Positions 61,259 to 64,000 of a stretch of DNA of 64,000 nucleotides are shown piece after piece (position 1 is the stretch's first letter; every line of letters starts with the position of its first letter). This DNA comes from UBA4971 sp900019985 (GTDB lineage Bacteria > Bacillota > SHA-98 > UBA4971). Under the pieces are notes generated by a model. The model was not told the origin of the DNA, ran no database searches, and was given only the letters and a program-made list of their open reading frames with translations. The position numbers and the translations under genes were made by a program. The stretch spans positions 110,774 to 174,773 of the forward strand of contig JBMNFG010000007.1 of NCBI GenBank assembly GCA_050949175.1. The letters run 5' to 3'.

Positions 61259-63766
61259 CTATCTGAGATTTAGCACCTCTATAGCCTGACGTGTGTTATT
61301 AAGAAAGATATTGTCCAAATCTCGAACAATGTCTACTTTGATAAAGTCATGATGTTGAGCTGATAGGCCTTGGAGAATTCCCTTCAGCTTTTCCAGTGGT
61401 ACTCCGAACAAAGCATATGGTCCTTCTTCTGCACCCTCATATAGCTCGCTGACAGTTAGATCATACTTGCCGGTTTTTTCGGCATAGCGATACAAGGAAT
61501 ATAAGATAGCAATCGAATCAGGAGCTTGCCAGCCCTCTTTATGCAGTCTGACATTGCGTTTGCCTAGAGATTCTTGTTTGCCTAGGCCTAACTCTTGTCC
61601 TAAAGGCGTTTCGGTAATTAATTGAAGCAATGCTGTTATTGCGTTTTTTCGGGATCTCTCGCTAAGGTGATAGCTATCTCCTAGCGCGTCTATGAATTCC
61701 GTTCTTAGCAATGCCGAACCCCAGGGAATACAAGTTACATGCCATTGTACTAGACCTGAGTTGCGTGCTAGATTAGTCCATATTATGGCCCACGTTAGGA
61801 GACTATCAGCTCCAAAGTCTGCTAGCACTCTAGTCAACTGCGTAATAGCAAACGATTTTCTGCCACCAGTAACCATATCGGCTTGCTTCAGCCATATAAG
61901 CATAGAATCCAGCTGTCGGTTTCCAAGATTGTTATTACTCAACCAGTCTTCTTGTAATCGAAGGAAATCAGCTACCCATGTTTTTCGCATTCCAAAAGTC
62001 TGGTAAGAGGATAAACTCATCGTGTGACCGGAACCCATGATTTGACCCCTTTCGCTGGTTGTAAGAGACTTAGCAGCAAGACATGCAGTCTTTCCTAAGT
62101 TGTGGCACGCAACGCAAGCGGTACACCTATCATTTATTCGGACTTGCAGCTTTGTATCTAAAGCTCCCATAGGGCACTCAACCTCGCAGCCTTGACAGTG
62201 ACTGCAGTAGGCAGCTTTCATAGCTACAGCCCGAAATGCATTCAGGACGGAACGTTCTGCTTTGGCAAGACCGGATACTTCCACTACTATACTGCTATCA
62301 GTTCGCCTGATCACATACGGATAAACCATTCCGTCTCGCTCAATAAGGCCTTGACCCTCACCCAACAAGACTTGTCGTCCGAGAGTCTTCGCCCACATTT
62401 GCCAATCTTCACTAGGCTGACGTAAAGTGAAAATGATATCGTCCTTTCTGTGCTCTTCGAAGACTCTATTGCCTCCGTTTAGAAGGTATCTGCCCCCAGC
62501 CCGTCCCTTCCATGCGCCCTTTGATAAGTAGCTGTTCACACTTTGAGATCTGACTCCCGCGGCCAGAGCGTAGTTTTTTAATTCCTCGACAAAAGACTGA
62601 GCTTCATCAGCATACACAGCCATAGTAATCGAATCTCGCCAATCAGACGTCATGGGGCAAATGATACAGCCGACTCGAGTTATGCCGAAACGGTAAGCCT
62701 TGTTAAGCATTAACCTGCGACTAAAGAGATATAGAAACACCTCGCCGGCATTCCAATCAATAATGGGGCTTGCATTAGTCTGCGTTTTGTGTTTTCTGCT
62801 AAGAGTCACGGCTTTGTATGCGGAGCGATTAGGACTTTCCTCGCGACGTACACCGTCAAAAATCAGAGTGGTGACCGATGGTTTTCCCATCAACTTGCGC
62901 AATAACAGAAGTGTGGGAGCAGTCTTATGAACAGTGCAGCACCAGCGGTGAATACGGCTTGGAGGTCCCATTTCCCGCCAAGTAGTCTCAGCATTATTAA
63001 AGCTTCGTGCAGTGTAGAATCGCAAGTGAGACCAGTGGCGTTTTGCTACCTCGACTGCTTGGTAGGTATGGCTTATCTCCATACTTGTATCACTAAAAAC
63101 AACTAGAAACTGACTTGGTTCCAGTGCTCTCTGTACCAAATCTAGGACTACAATCGAATCTTTACCACCTGAGAAAGCTACTGCGATGATGTCCGATTCA
63201 CCTTGATACTGTGCGTATGTTTGACAGATAAAACTCAGAGAGTTCTGCACTATCCCTTGAAGCAATTGCTCATTTTTCAAGAGCATTGTGTTCATATCTA
63301 TAGGTCTTATTCGTAACCCTGAATGATATATATTTAACTGAGGTTTGGTAAACAAATCTCCTCCTTTGGCTTCTGCAACTAACTCGCCTCGATAGTAGTA
63401 CTTGCGACCGTTGGTTACCCATAGGAGAGGGTCTTCAACGCGAGGATATGTCCAGTAATCATCAAAACCCAATAAGTCTAACTCCTCAAAGAACACCGGT
63501 CTGATCTCGCTTCCTATACCACACCCCTTACTGTCCGATAGTAAAATACCGCCTGTGTTTGTGTCCCAATGAATAGCATACATTGCATCGACCTTCCTTT
63601 TTCGACACTCATCGCGGTTGTTTGACGGTAAGAAAGGATCAAACACAGAGAGTGCGGACAAAAACCTGATGCTGCCCTGAGGAAAACTACATTCGGTAAC
63701 AATGTTGAACAAGCAGCTTTCATTCAGTTCGTTAGTTGTTTCCCGACGAACGAGATAACTGCTCAT
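61259..63766 (-). CDS. brxP: BREX type 4 PAPS-reductase-like protein BrxP
   Basis: 835 residues. The central PP-loop AFSGGKDSIVVLDL (SGGKDS at 199-204) defines the PAPS-reductase/DndC-like domain; RWCCTVHK (276-278) and CIICP (367-371) carry further Cys. The C-terminal part has two 4Fe-4S motifs, Cys 521/524/527/531 and 548/551/554/562. In DndC and SspD such proteins take part in placing sulphur in the DNA backbone (phosphorothioation). Here BrxP replaces the PglX methyltransferase of other BREX types, which marks type 4. First gene of the island; the 234 bases after 63766 show no promoter I can defend. Confidence 0.9.
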   Translation of the reverse strand: MSSYLVRRETTNELNESCLFNIVTECSFPQGSIRFLSALSVFDPFLPSNNRDECRKRKVDAMYAIHWDTNTGGILLSDSKGCGIGSEIRPVFFEELDLLGFDDYWTYPRVEDPLLWVTNGRKYYYRGELVAEAKGGDLFTKPQLNIYHSGLRIRPIDMNTMLLKNEQLLQGIVQNSLSFICQTYAQYQGESDIIAVAFSGGKDSIVVLDLVQRALEPSQFLVVFSDTSMEISHTYQAVEVAKRHWSHLRFYTARSFNNAETTWREMGPPSRIHRWCCTVHKTAPTLLLLRKLMGKPSVTTLIFDGVRREESPNRSAYKAVTLSRKHKTQTNASPIIDWNAGEVFLYLFSRRLMLNKAYRFGITRVGCIICPMTSDWRDSITMAVYADEAQSFVEELKNYALAAGVRSQSVNSYLSKGAWKGRAGGRYLLNGGNRVFEEHRKDDIIFTLRQPSEDWQMWAKTLGRQVLLGEGQGLIERDGMVYPYVIRRTDSSIVVEVSGLAKAERSVLNAFRAVAMKAAYCSHCQGCEVECPMGALDTKLQVRINDRCTACVACHNLGKTACLAAKSLTTSERGQIMGSGHTMSLSSYQTFGMRKTWVADFLRLQEDWLSNNNLGNRQLDSMLIWLKQADMVTGGRKSFAITQLTRVLADFGADSLLTWAIIWTNLARNSGLVQWHVTCIPWGSALLRTEFIDALGDSYHLSERSRKNAITALLQLITETPLGQELGLGKQESLGKRNVRLHKEGWQAPDSIAILYSLYRYAEKTGKYDLTVSELYEGAEEGPYALFGVPLEKLKGILQGLSAQHHDFIKVDIVRDLDNIFLNNTRQAIEVLNLR

Positions 63767-64000
63767 GAATTTCTTTCTCTGGGTAAAAATCGTTTAGGCT
63801 CTATGTATCATCGTGGTATCGGCTTTGGGTATGTTTGTTGATCTGCGGCTACCCGTTTGGTCGTTGGTGATGTCTTGTTTGCTTGCTTCGGTAGGTCAAT
63901 ACTTGGTGAGCTTTTCAGTAAAGTTGCTTCGTTCGGTAATCAATCAACAACTTCTAATAATTCTAGATCTCAAATCTGGTAAAGTCGCCGCGAACACCTT

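Noticed and set aside
63767..64000. Promoter of the BREX island
   Set aside because: No -35/-10 pair close to consensus was found on the minus strand within the window; the promoter may lie beyond its end.

Overview
The window reads as chromosomal DNA of an endospore-forming, probably anaerobic Bacillota (Clostridia-like) bacterium of medium GC. The evidence is a yabE-ksgA-yabG-veg block (an origin-proximal synteny group of spore formers), two alpha/beta small acid-soluble spore proteins, a large group of SPOCS/DUF3794 spore-envelope proteins with LysM domains, a rubrerythrin, and frequent GTG/TTG starts behind strong AGGAGG-type ribosome binding sites. No rRNA or tRNA gene was seen.

Layout. 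1-4.7 kb: end of an unidentified gene, then yabE-like, ksgA, a YkuK-like gene, yabG and veg (veg has two tandem vegetative-type promoters). 4.9-18 kb: a secreted CAP-domain protein and six SPOCS-repeat proteins with a PG-binding/LysM/GH18-like protein among them; this looks like a spore coat or exosporium building block. 18.3-29 kb: housekeeping and metabolic genes (fucose-isomerase-like, DUF2284, MrfA-type helicase, deoB, nitroreductase, rubrerythrin, cupin, deoC, split chromate transporter). 29-34 kb: two SASP genes, DegV, small zinc-ribbon proteins, an amidase_6 protein with a tiny HTH gene in front, and an RDD protein. 34.4-36.1 kb: a GHL10-type glycosidase with a pentapeptide-repeat linker. 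36.3-37.4 kb: a non-coding array of 20 hairpins on a nearly exact 53-bp period. 37.6-48.5 kb: a SorC-type regulator followed by an ECF importer (S, fused A-A, T) and a sugar/N-glycoside catabolic set (PfkB kinase, ADP-ribosylglycohydrolase-like enzyme, DhnA-type aldolase, alcohol dehydrogenase, FGGY kinase, MFS). 48.6-50.3 kb: two secreted proteins. 50.4-52.9 kb: a complete IS21-family element with a 6-bp target duplication. 53-63.8 kb: a four-gene BREX type 4 phage-defence island (brxP, brxC, pglZ, brxL, all on the minus strand), visibly AT-richer than its surroundings.

Features that ordinary gene annotation does not explain: (1) the 53-bp hairpin array in front of the SorC operon; (2) a three-stem intergenic element found just after three different stop codons (about 16.2, 36.2 and 50.4 kb), with stems that differ in sequence but keep pairing, the third copy being split by the IS21 element; (3) a general habit of short tandem repeats of distinct fixed periods (14, 15, 17, 22-23 bp), mostly placed just 3' of stop codons, plus in-frame 15-bp and 21-bp repeats that make penta- and heptapeptide arrays inside proteins. 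The heptad array is rich in His, Cys and Asp/Glu and is joined to SPOCS domains, with a strong internal start site that could also give a SPOCS-only product.

All calls come from reading the sequence and recalling families; no database search was run.
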